In this document: positions 1 through 6,575 of the stretch, piece after piece
How positions within the stretch are numbered: the stretch's first letter is position 1
Layout: each line of letters opens with the position of its first letter
Source of the DNA: Pseudidiomarina sediminum DSM 21906
GTDB taxonomy: Bacteria > Pseudomonadota > Gammaproteobacteria > Enterobacterales > Alteromonadaceae
Assembly: GCF_000423165.1 (NCBI RefSeq)
Contig: NZ_KE383983.1
Span: forward strand, 1,040,376 to 1,104,375
Reading direction: 5' to 3'
Length of the DNA stretch: 64,000 bases
Made by a program: the position numbers and the translations under genes
The notes under the pieces: generated by a model
What the model saw: the letters and a program-made list of their open reading frames with translations, nothing else
The model's database searches: none
Told to the model about the DNA's origin: nothing

Positions 1-192
1 CGTTTAAAAGTCTTACGTGCAGAGCGCAACTGGACGCAAGCTGACCTTGCCTTAGCCTTAGACGTGAGTCGCCAAACCATCAATGCGATTGAAACAGGTA
101 AATTCGATCCGAGTTTACCTTTGGCCTTTAAAGCCGCTCGGGTGTTTCAATTACGCATTGAGGACATCTTCGACGACGAAGAAGGTGCATAA
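1..192 (+). CDS. XRE-family HTH transcriptional regulator (5' truncated by window)
   Basis: Frame 1 is open from the first base to a TAA at 190-192, giving 63 residues. The visible protein is almost entirely one Cro/C1-type helix-turn-helix: a WTQADLALALDVS first helix pair, SRQTINAIETG recognition helix, then FDPSLPLAFKAARVF and an acidic IEDIFDDEEGA tail. This matches the very short (about 65-70 residue) XRE regulators whose whole length is the DNA-binding domain, so probably only a few N-terminal residues are missing. Target unknown. It sits just left of the cassette-like region and could regulate whatever lies upstream. Confidence 0.85.
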   Translation, partial: RLKVLRAERNWTQADLALALDVSRQTINAIETGKFDPSLPLAFKAARVFQLRIEDIFDDEEGA

Positions 193-275
193 CGCTTGTT
201 GCTGCATCCGCAGCATGATTCGAGATGATAGTTGGCTTGACCACCTTCAGTTGTTCAAAGGTTTAAAGGGAAGTT

Positions 276-1328
276 ATGCAAACCAAGTTCATTGCTCTGT
301 TTACGTTGTTCTTTTCCAGTGCTGCTTTTTCTGAAACGGCAATAGTTTGTCAGGATTGCAGTACTGAGTCAGCGGCAGAATCTTTCGCAAAATCACAAGC
401 GAACAGTTTACAGTGCTCAGAAAAACCTGGCGCCGATAGGGTGTGCCAGTCTGAAAGCAAGGTCGTTACCTTTGTTGATTATGGTTCAGGACAGGCGTAT
501 CAATACAAGGTATTTCACGAGCGCAGTTATCCATGGGAGGTTCACGTTGAGAGAATTCCGCTCTCGGCCACCCGCGAAGAATCTTTCAGCTTATTGATGG
601 AGTTTGTCAAAGATTCAAACAGCGCGATAGAAGAAGCGTCGACCGACTTCAATCAACTCTTAAACAAGGCGCATATGAGCACAGTGAGTGCGAATACTTC
701 GTCAGGCTCTGGTGGCATTTGCCCAGAAAATACGGCATTGAAAGTACTTACAGATCCCAACACTTTGGATGCCATTAAAACTGAAGCTTCAATTGCTATT
801 GGAAAACAGCTTCTCAGTACAAATAATCAGCTGAATTTTAATCCGGTTAAAATTAACAACAGCTATACCTTAAGTTTCGGCGGACTAAGTAGTTCTACTG
901 CAGTAGATGGCGACATAACAACTCCAGTTTACATCGTTACTTTTGACGAGTCAGAGCGATCTAGTTGGAGGAAAGACTTCTTAGCTTACTACGTCGACAT
1001 TCTTGCCTTTGATGCGGAACTGCTTCCGGTGATGCGCTTTACTCTTTTGGAAGAGTCACGAGTTGCTGGCTATCAATTAAAAAATTTGCGAGGTGGCGAC
1101 GGCGTTGGCTCCCTGTCAATTGATAATGCGTGTGTAAAGCAGGCATTCGAAGATGCGGTAAATAACCAAGTTTTAACTCCTAGTACCAGTGACGCCGCTG
1201 GCTCTGTGGGCGACGGCGTACCAGCTTTATCGGGTTCAGGTTGGTCTTTCCCTACCACCAGTGGCTGCGGAACCTACACCTTTGAGCAAGGAGGGCTTTC
1301 CTCCTACACATTTAGAGTTTGTAATTAA
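276..1328 (+). CDS. orphan secreted protein
   Basis: A 350-residue protein that I do not recognise. The first 19 residues form a Sec signal peptide (basic start, hydrophobic core, AFS before ETAIVC). A CQDC motif follows directly after the predicted cleavage site, and further cysteines include SGGICPE near residue 148 and CG/CN at the C-terminus, so disulfides in the periplasm or outside the cell are likely. The C-terminal quarter is rich in Ser, Gly and Thr. The ATG at 276 has a good ribosome site (AAAGGGA, 266-272). There is no catalytic motif, lipobox or further membrane segment. It is the leftmost complete gene of the plus-strand accessory block. Function unknown; an exported effector or surface protein are equally open. 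Confidence 0.7.
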   Translation: MQTKFIALFTLFFSSAAFSETAIVCQDCSTESAAESFAKSQANSLQCSEKPGADRVCQSESKVVTFVDYGSGQAYQYKVFHERSYPWEVHVERIPLSATREESFSLLMEFVKDSNSAIEEASTDFNQLLNKAHMSTVSANTSSGSGGICPENTALKVLTDPNTLDAIKTEASIAIGKQLLSTNNQLNFNPVKINNSYTLSFGGLSSSTAVDGDITTPVYIVTFDESERSSWRKDFLAYYVDILAFDAELLPVMRFTLLEESRVAGYQLKNLRGGDGVGSLSIDNACVKQAFEDAVNNQVLTPSTSDAAGSVGDGVPALSGSGWSFPTTSGCGTYTFEQGGLSSYTFRVCN

Positions 1329-1601
1329 GGCTATAAGTGCGCATACATTGGCGTTCATTCTTGGGCGCAATGCTCCGGTCGAGGAGCTGAGTGTACTGGT
1401 TATTTGAAGACGGTCTTAGATATTAAATGTCTGCTTTGCGCGAACAGCGGACGGTGGAATAAATTAATGGTGTGACGTACCTTACCTTTTAAGTACTGTG
1501 TTATGTATACGAAGCGAACCTCCCAAACGAAGCTAGTGAAAGCTTAGTGAATTAGTGGCGATTCATAAATTCAGCGTTAAATAACCATCGGAATCAGAGC
1601 C
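1329..1601 (+). other. non-coding spacer with a possible cassette boundary
   Basis: No convincing gene. A GCGTTAAAT string (1574-1582) contains a GTTRRRY-type core (GTTAAAT, 1576-1582) 20 bases before the next start codon, the spacing expected at the front of an integron cassette. I could not find a clean matching left arm, so an attC here is uncertain. Smaller imperfect hairpins lie at about 1429-1452. Confidence 0.35.
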
Positions 1602-2225
1602 ATGGTCGAAAGTGAATTCGAATATATAGAGTTCTTGGTCCAAGGTGGCTTGCAAAATAACAGTGCGTATAGCTACGGTCGATACCTGGAAGCAGTTTCA
1701 AGGCATCTTGATATCAATCTAAACAGATCTACGGTAGCTTCTGATCGTCAAGTTAGAGAAATACTAGCTCGCCTTTCAGAGACAAACTTAGCTGAGCGTT
1801 ATAAGAACAACTGTGGCACAGCACTAAGAGCGTATTTGCGTTTTCTTGGTCAAGAGCAATCGGAATTTCGTTACCCTGAGGAAATTTCAAATCCCGGAAA
1901 TTTCGTCGAAGGGGCTATAAAGCAAATAACTGTTAATTCCTACGAACGAGATCGTAAAGCACGAAATAAAGCGATTGAAATACATGGTTTAAATTGTTTC
2001 GTATGCACCATGAATTTTGAAAAGATTTATGGTGAGATAGGTATCGGGTTTATACATGTTCATCACCTAATACCGCTACACACCATAGACAATACGTATC
2101 AGGTTAACCCCGAGAAAGACTTGGTTCCAATTTGTCCAAATTGTCATGCCATGCTACATCGGTCAAATAAGCCACCAACAATAGAGCAGCTGAAAGATGC
2201 AATGCGAAAGCAAAAGAGCATTTAA
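1602..2225 (+). CDS. HNH endonuclease with N-terminal helical domain
   Basis: A 207-residue protein. The C-terminal half is a zinc-finger HNH nuclease: C132-x2-C135, a GIGFIHVHH segment with H154/H155 as the metal and catalytic histidines, DLVPICPNC with C178 and C181, then HAMLH. This subclass of HNH is common in restriction enzymes such as McrA-like and EVE- or SRA-fused proteins. Residues 1-95 are helical and resemble the SAM-like core-binding domain of tyrosine recombinases (ENSAYSYGRYL, ALRAYLRFL), so they may bind DNA. Predicted role is DNA cleavage, perhaps restriction of modified or invading DNA. It stands alone with no methylase beside it, and is followed immediately by an attC-like palindrome. 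Confidence 0.8.
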   Translation: MVESEFEYIEFLVQGGLQNNSAYSYGRYLEAVSRHLDINLNRSTVASDRQVREILARLSETNLAERYKNNCGTALRAYLRFLGQEQSEFRYPEEISNPGNFVEGAIKQITVNSYERDRKARNKAIEIHGLNCFVCTMNFEKIYGEIGIGFIHVHHLIPLHTIDNTYQVNPEKDLVPICPNCHAMLHRSNKPPTIEQLKDAMRKQKSI

Positions 2226-2288
2226 TAAAGTGCTGCTAGGGGCAAACCTACGCTGCGCTCCAATTTGCCCCAGAGCACGACGTTATGC
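2218..2288 (+). repeat. attC-like site (integron cassette recombination site)
   Basis: It overlaps the stop codon of the HNH gene. Arms pair in order: GCAT (2218-2221) with ATGC (2285-2288), GTGCT (2230-2234) with AGCAC (2274-2278), and GGGGCAAA (2239-2246) with TTTGCCCC (2264-2271). The spacers are unequal (4 against 2 bases), which gives the extrahelical bases expected of a folded attC bottom strand. The right edge is GTTATGC (2282-2288), the typical core site. This is the best-formed attC candidate in the window. Confidence 0.7.
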
Positions 2289-2633
2289 ATTCAACCATCT
2301 TCGACCCTAACGACCTAATTTAGCTATGAATTGCGAGCAGCCGAACAATCCCTTACACGGAACTACTAACCCGCATCTGGCCTACTGCTGCATCTTCTTA
2401 TGAGCTTGCCATTCCTAAAACCATCCAGTAAGTTAACCAAAGTATAAAAAACGCGCGTCGAAGGAGTTATGGCAAGCGAAGCAGTGGCGATTAATGAACC
2501 CGCTTAGGCAGTATCCTCACGGACGAGCCTTTCTCATATTTTGCCAATCCATACTAAATTCATGCTCGGTTTTAACTGCGTCGTGCTTCTTGTTTGTGCG
2601 CATTAATAAACAAAAAGACGCTATAACGAAGCC
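2289..2633 (+). other. non-coding cassette body or long leader
   Basis: About 350 bases between two attC-like structures. An 83-codon open frame starts at 2494 but has no ribosome site, runs across the next palindrome and has no recognisable domain, so I treat the stretch as non-coding. It could be an ORF-less cassette or the leader of the following gene pair. Confidence 0.4.
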
Positions 2634-2738
2634 TAACATGACATTCGCAAACGTTAACACGTATGCACGCTTTGTTTGTTATCGTGCAGGCACGGTGTGT
2701 TGGAAACATGGGGCGTGCTTAGTAATAAAATGTTATAA
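2634..2738 (+). repeat. second attC-like imperfect palindrome
   Basis: Outer arms are TAACAT (2634-2639) and ATGTTA (2730-2735), inner arms GCACGC (2665-2670) and GCGTGC (2713-2718), with a central ATCGTGC/GCACGGT hairpin (2681-2695). A core-like GTTATAA lies at the right edge (2732-2738). It is longer and less regular than the site at 2218-2288, resembling the roughly 100-base attC form. The next gene starts 36 bases later. Confidence 0.45.
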
Positions 2739-2773
2739 ATCATGAGTGCTTTGCTAGAATAAGGAGAAAAATT

Positions 2774-3412
2774 GTGGCAAATCTTCCATACGCACAACGT
2801 ACTGCAACGTTGATGACGATGCTTGATAAAATCAAGACAGCCTCAGTTCCAGAAAAGTTTTCACAAGATTTTGTGGCTGAGAAACTCCTTATGAAGGGTG
2901 GAACTCCGAGGTCTATCATTCCATTTATCAAAAAAATGGGATTTGTAGCTACCGACGGCACTCCAACAGAGAGATACAAAGAATTTCGAAACCCAGCTAA
3001 ATCAGGAAATGCAATCGCTGCTGCCATGCGTGAGTTATACGAAGAGCTGTTTGAGATGAATGAATATGTATATGAAACAAACCAAACGACCCTTAAAGGG
3101 CTAATCGTAGAAGCAACAGGTGCCGAGCAAAACTCAACAGTTGTCAGCAAGACACTTTCGACCTTTCAAGCGTTAAGGAAGATTGCGGATTTTGACTCTG
3201 ATTCAGAAGAGGAGATTGCGGCGTTGGAAGAAGCTGCAACTCCTACGCCAGCATATACTTTGCCGCAAATACATAGCCAGCAGCCAAGCAATAGTAGTGG
3301 TGAAGGAATTAATTTGTCGTATACGATTAACTTAAACTTACCTGCTACTACAGATATTGAAGTGTTTAATGCTATTTTTAAAAGTCTTAAACAACATCTC
3401 ATCCAGGAGTAG
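2774..3412 (+). CDS. DUF5343-family protein
   Basis: A 212-residue protein starting with GTG after AAGGAG (2761-2766). Residues 1 to about 135 match the DUF5343 pattern: LPYAQRTATLMTML, then ASVPEKFSQDFVAEKL, a GGTPRSIIPFIKKMGFVATDGTPTERYKEFRNP block that looks like a winged helix, and a helical LYEELFEMNE stretch. An acidic linker (DFDSDSEEE) and a short C-terminal region follow, ending in LKQHLIQE. The family has no settled function. It is translationally coupled to the HEPN gene that starts 3 bases after its stop, whose ribosome site lies inside this frame. The pairing suggests this protein acts as sensor, antitoxin or targeting partner of the RNase-like neighbour. The role is inferred; the family call is fairly secure. 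Confidence 0.75.
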   Translation: MANLPYAQRTATLMTMLDKIKTASVPEKFSQDFVAEKLLMKGGTPRSIIPFIKKMGFVATDGTPTERYKEFRNPAKSGNAIAAAMRELYEELFEMNEYVYETNQTTLKGLIVEATGAEQNSTVVSKTLSTFQALRKIADFDSDSEEEIAALEEAATPTPAYTLPQIHSQQPSNSSGEGINLSYTINLNLPATTDIEVFNAIFKSLKQHLIQE

Positions 3413-3415
3413 TTT

Positions 3416-4000
3416 GTGAACCGTGCAGCAGCCATTAAAAGCTTCGCCATGACCAATATGCTCTTAGAGGCTGATCTTGACCTAATTGAGAAAAAGTATC
3501 AGATAAATTTAGGTCGTGGAACTGATAAAACAAGCCAAATAGAAGATGCTTATTATCCCCAATTTGATGCCGCATTGCGGATAGAGGCTCATGGGATGGC
3601 GAAACATTACGAAGTATTTTATTGCCTGGAAAAGTCGATTCGACAGCTAATTGTAGATGTATTTGAAGGTACGGAAGATCAAGAGTGGTGGGAAAATCTC
3701 GTTCCCGAGACCGTAAAGATAAATGTTAAAAAAAGCATTAAAAGAGAGAAGGAATCTGCGGTAACACCGCGGTCTTCAGATCCTATTGATTACACTACAT
3801 TTGGAGAACTTGGTGAGATAATAAAAGCTAACTGGAGCTTGTTTGGTGGAGTGGTGTTTAACGATCTAAAAGCCATGGAGAAAGTGATGTCGGCTCTTAA
3901 CTCATTAAGAAATCCAATTGCACATTGTTCTCCATTGGCAGAGGATGAAGTTCTTAGGCTTGAATTGGCACTTAGAGACTGGTTTAGAATTACTAGCTGA
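3416..4000 (+). CDS. Swt1-type HEPN domain protein, putative RNase
   Basis: A 194-residue all-helical protein with a GTG start after AGGAG (3405-3409). Residues 61-192 fit the Swt1-like HEPN domain: HYEVFYCLEKSIRQLIVDVF, a WWENLVP segment (91-97), DYTTFGELGEIIKANWSLF, then the signature LNSLRNPIAH with R165 and H170 forming the Rx4H catalytic pair of HEPN RNases. HEPN proteins of this kind are metal-independent endoribonucleases in toxin-antitoxin, abortive-infection and RNA-surveillance systems. It forms a two-gene unit with the DUF5343 gene. No nucleotidyltransferase (MNT) antitoxin is present, so this is not the classic HEPN-MNT pair. A ribosome- or RNA-targeting toxin is the likeliest reading. 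Confidence 0.75.
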   Translation: MNRAAAIKSFAMTNMLLEADLDLIEKKYQINLGRGTDKTSQIEDAYYPQFDAALRIEAHGMAKHYEVFYCLEKSIRQLIVDVFEGTEDQEWWENLVPETVKINVKKSIKREKESAVTPRSSDPIDYTTFGELGEIIKANWSLFGGVVFNDLKAMEKVMSALNSLRNPIAHCSPLAEDEVLRLELALRDWFRITS

Positions 4001-4015
4001 TGAATATACCTATTT

Positions 4016-4090
4016 CTAACAAAACCATTAAATTCGCTGCCGTTGGTCGCAGGACGCTCGAAAGCTCGTACTGTTTATGGCGGCATTAAC
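4016..4090 (+). repeat. degenerate attC-like site
   Basis: It lies between the HEPN stop and the next start. The left edge is CTAACAAA (4016-4023), typical of R'' boxes; CCAT (4025-4028) pairs with ATGG (4077-4080). A central ACG/CGT hairpin surrounds CTCGAAAGCT, and the right edge is GGCGGCATTAAC. The core reads ATTAAC rather than GTT, so the site may be inactive. Confidence 0.45.
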
Positions 4091-4101
4091 CAGAAGGTAT
4101 T

Positions 4102-5226
4102 ATGAGCGTAACCGTTCCAATTTACATAGCTAATCCCAGCCCTTTTCGATTGATCTTGAGGGATGATGAAAGTGACGCGTGGATGTGCACTATTCAGCAA
4201 ATTAACAGCAATAGCTATGACTACGTTAAGCTCCACAGAACATCAAAGTTTTTTGACGCTGAAATCGCAAAGCCTTTTCCACTATGTGTGGCTTATGATG
4301 GAAGTTTCATCTTACCTGCGATTAGAGAGTACTCTTCTCTTGAAGCAACGCTAAGTGAATATAATAGAATCTTTGCGTCAATACTTTTAGGTGGCGTTTA
4401 CATCGAGAGTGTAGAGCAACAGGATTTGTCTCGAGGAGAAATGACAGAAGTCGGGTATTTTCGGCATGTCCAGAGTTTCGGTCGGAATGGTTTGTTACAT
4501 CAAGAGTTAGGAAATAAGAATGCTGGCAGTAACGATAGAATAAAGCTTTTAGACCCTCCGACGATATTGGCTTCAGAGATTGAGTCTGCTTATCTATATG
4601 GGGCTAGAATACTAAAGTCTATTGAGAACCTGTCACCTTCGTTGTTGGTTACAGGTTTTACTAATTACATTAATAGGCAAACTAAAGAGTCGCTAACTCA
4701 CTCATGGATATCTATTGAGCAGCTTCTAGATCACATATGGCATTTCGTGGTGGTTGCAGAGTCCAAGAATGAGCATATCCACAAAAGAAGTAAGTTTTTA
4801 GCATCGCAACAATGGACAGCAGCACACAAATCAGAACTACTTTTTCAGAAAGATATAATCTCGGATAAAACATACGATAATCTCAGTTCAGTCCGCGACG
4901 AACGCAACAAATTTATTCATAGAGGGACTGAACCCTCATTTGAAAGTGCGAATGCTTCCTTGAGCGTATTAGTTGATCTTCTGGTATGTGCATGTAAGCT
5001 TCGTGGTATGGACTACGAGAGAAATAACTTAGATTGCTACTTAATTAAGCGCAAATCCAAAAGCTTTCAAAGTATCATAGGTAGAGTCAATGAGATTGAG
5101 TGGTCTAAAGTTCAATATTGGAAAATGATTCATAAAATCCCCGGGGAAGAAGGGTGGGAAGGTGACTTTGAAAATTTTGAAGATATTACTCTTCATCCTA
5201 TTAACCCAGATAGCTCCAATGGTTAA
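4102..5226 (+). CDS. large HEPN-domain protein (Apea-like), putative RNase
   Basis: A 374-residue protein. Residues 1 to about 150 are a mixed alpha/beta N-terminal region that I do not recognise. Residues about 160-300 are helical and end in SSVRDERNKFIHRG: R268 and H273 give the RNxxxH (Rx4H) motif of HEPN domains, preceded by a WISIEQLLDHIWHFVVV helix. This resembles the Apea-like HEPN proteins often coded alone in defence islands. The tail (IPGEEGWEGDFENFE) is acidic. Its stop codon is built into the following attC-like site. No partner gene is evident, so it may be a single-gene abortive-infection RNase. Family placement is moderate; the HEPN motif itself is clear. Confidence 0.6.
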   Translation: MSVTVPIYIANPSPFRLILRDDESDAWMCTIQQINSNSYDYVKLHRTSKFFDAEIAKPFPLCVAYDGSFILPAIREYSSLEATLSEYNRIFASILLGGVYIESVEQQDLSRGEMTEVGYFRHVQSFGRNGLLHQELGNKNAGSNDRIKLLDPPTILASEIESAYLYGARILKSIENLSPSLLVTGFTNYINRQTKESLTHSWISIEQLLDHIWHFVVVAESKNEHIHKRSKFLASQQWTAAHKSELLFQKDIISDKTYDNLSSVRDERNKFIHRGTEPSFESANASLSVLVDLLVCACKLRGMDYERNNLDCYLIKRKSKSFQSIIGRVNEIEWSKVQYWKMIHKIPGEEGWEGDFENFEDITLHPINPDSSNG

Positions 5227-5265
5227 CAAAGCATTTCAGCGGACAAGCCGCTTAATGCGGCATTA
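5224..5265 (+). repeat. attC-like site
   Basis: The TAA stop of the upstream gene is the first three bases. The left arm (5224-5242) pairs with the right arm (5248-5265) through TAA/TTA, GCATT/AATGC and AGCGG/CCGCT. The loop is only ACAAG, and the left arm is one base longer, giving an unpaired extrahelical base. It is shorter than a usual attC (42 bases) and the right core reads ATTACA instead of GTT, but the box order is right. Confidence 0.55.
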
Positions 5266-5312
5266 CAAGTCCAGTCTGGAAAGTGTCGTATGGTAATGAT
5301 TTCAAGGGAAAT

Positions 5313-6179
5313 ATGACTATTATCAAGGTGACTTTTTTAAACGCGGAAGAGCCTACTGTTATTCTAGGTGAGGAAGCTTCATCTGATATCGCCGTTCGCG
5401 AATTGCCGCATGACCCAGTTGATCAGAATATTTTTATTCGAAAAGAGTTCACTTCTAGCGAAATCAAAAACTGGAAAGTAGAAAAAATTGATACGATACA
5501 GGATACTCAGAATGCGACTATTGAATGTGAAATAACACTTTCGCCGTTACAATACCTTCCAAAATCGATTTCAGAAAAGCATAGCTCGAATGGCAGTAAG
5601 CTGGTTCGTGGGCGACTTTTAGAGTGCGACTTCGGTTATTTCTCACAAGATATCTCCCTTGGAAATCAACCGTCCACAACCATTTCAAACTTCAACAGCA
5701 AGCTTCCATATGAAATGGTTAAGCGAAGGCTGGTGGTTGTCTTGTCAAACAAAGAAGATCCTGCATTGGTAGTCCCTATAAGTAAAGGGAATAAGGCCAA
5801 AGATCATCGGACCGTCGTGGGAATAACCAGCTTGCCACCGGATTTGGTCACTTTTAACAACCCTAGGTGTTTTGCAAAAACTGCTGCCATATCATATGTA
5901 TCGGGCCATAGACTATTCCCTGTTAGGTTCAATACGGATGAAGGTAGACGACAATACGACTATCGAGTCGAAAAAAAACTTTCAAATGATGACGTTGTAA
6001 ACATAAAGAAAGCTGTTTTTACGGCAGTTGGTGGTGATAACATCCTTCGCTCTATCGAATCTAAGGATGAACAGATAGACGCACTTAATGGTGAAATAAC
6101 CATTAAAAACAATAGAATAAAGTGTCTCAACGCGAAGAATGCCGAGCTTTGGGAGATGCTTGAAGAATATACAAAATAG
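5313..6179 (+). CDS. MazF/PemK-like protein with C-terminal coiled coil
   Basis: A 288-residue protein. I chose ATG 5313 over an in-frame GTG at 5283 because AAGGGA (5304-5309) precedes it. Residues 1-95 are an extension unlike known toxins. Residues about 97-230 look like the PemK/MazF SH3-like barrel: LVRGRLLECDFGYF, PYEMVKRRLVVVLSN, ALVVPIS, a later RTVVGI strand, and CFAKTAAISYVSGHRLF. The final 45 residues (ESKDEQIDALNGEITIKNNR and on) form a heptad-rich coiled coil. MazF enzymes are mRNA interferases kept in check by an antitoxin; no antitoxin gene is visible on either side. The coiled coil may do oligomerisation or built-in control. Barrel assignment is likely, activity is inferred. 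Confidence 0.65.
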   Translation: MTIIKVTFLNAEEPTVILGEEASSDIAVRELPHDPVDQNIFIRKEFTSSEIKNWKVEKIDTIQDTQNATIECEITLSPLQYLPKSISEKHSSNGSKLVRGRLLECDFGYFSQDISLGNQPSTTISNFNSKLPYEMVKRRLVVVLSNKEDPALVVPISKGNKAKDHRTVVGITSLPPDLVTFNNPRCFAKTAAISYVSGHRLFPVRFNTDEGRRQYDYRVEKKLSNDDVVNIKKAVFTAVGGDNILRSIESKDEQIDALNGEITIKNNRIKCLNAKNAELWEMLEEYTK

Positions 6180-6184
6180 CATTG

Positions 6185-6212
6185 TTGCAGGAGCGAGGCT
6201 TTGTGTTATAAT
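6185..6212 (+). promoter_or_regulatory. sigma-70 promoter of a small RNA
   Basis: TTGCAG (6185-6190), a 16-base spacer and a perfect TATAAT (6207-6212) point transcription to a start near 6219, with no start codon and ribosome site following. Confidence 0.7.
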
Positions 6213-6218
6213 CTCAGA

Positions 6219-6345
6219 CTGAGAGCGCAAGCTCACCTAGTAAGAGATATAGCCTTAGTGGAAGCAGCTAAAACTGAGGTGTTTGTCGGAAACGGCTCGC
6301 TGCTAAAAGAAGTTCCAAGAAAAGCCACCTTCGGGTGGCTTTTTG
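6219..6345 (+). ncRNA. putative small RNA, about 125 nt
   Basis: A strong promoter and a textbook Rho-independent terminator frame about 125 bases that contain no plausible gene. The interior holds several short stem-loops (GAGAGC..GCTC near the 5' end, GTCGGAAACGGC around 6290-6305). I compared it by eye with 4.5S, 6S, tmRNA and Qrr RNAs and found no match; the GGAAGCAGC string at 6260-6268 recalls the SRP RNA loop but the partner strand is absent. It lies inside the last cassette-like unit, downstream of the MazF-like gene, and could be a regulatory or antitoxin RNA. Identity unknown. Confidence 0.5.
6324..6344 (+). terminator. Rho-independent terminator
   Basis: GCCACC (6324-6329), TTCG tetraloop, GGTGGC (6334-6339), then five T. 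Preceded by a run of A, so it may also work weakly in reverse. Confidence 0.85.
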
Positions 6346-6575
6346 CGTTCTACGCTGCGCCTCCTGCCATTGTAATCCAATACAGGCTGCACTTTGCCCG
6401 TAGGTTGTAGCGGCGTTATTTTTACCAGAGGTAGCTGTGTAAATACCCCATTTATAACACAGTTAGCGTCCGCCCTTGGCACAGACCTGCCATTCCACTT
6501 TGGGTGAACAGTCGATCGTACGTTTTGGAAGTGCGAGTCGGGCAGGGCGCACTTATCGCTGCGCTATCGTAGGTT
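6346..6575. other. right edge of accessory block, no gene
   Basis: It contains GCGGCGTTAT (6411-6420) with an intact GTT core (6416-6418), matching the right edges of the upstream attC-like sites. CTACGCTGCGC (6351-6361) is also found in the loop of the site at 2218-2288. I could not fold a complete attC. Beyond it gene orientation flips and base composition becomes that of the core genome, so the accessory block probably ends at about 6422. Confidence 0.4.

Noticed and set aside
187-279. A full attC site between the XRE gene and the secreted-protein gene
   Set aside because: Only the outer GCATAAC/GTTATGC match; the inner arms do not pair, and the right core would overlap the start codon.
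2494-2745. 83-codon open frame between the HNH and DUF5343 genes
   Set aside because: No ribosome site, no recognisable domain, and it runs through an attC-like palindrome, so treated as non-coding.
6219-6345. Small RNA identified as 4.5S (SRP) RNA
   Set aside because: The GGAAGCAGC string is present but the paired GGTCAGG strand and GGAA tetraloop context are missing.
6201-6410. 69-codon open frame over the small RNA
   Set aside because: It overlaps the promoter's -10 box and passes through the terminator hairpin, so translation of this frame is implausible.
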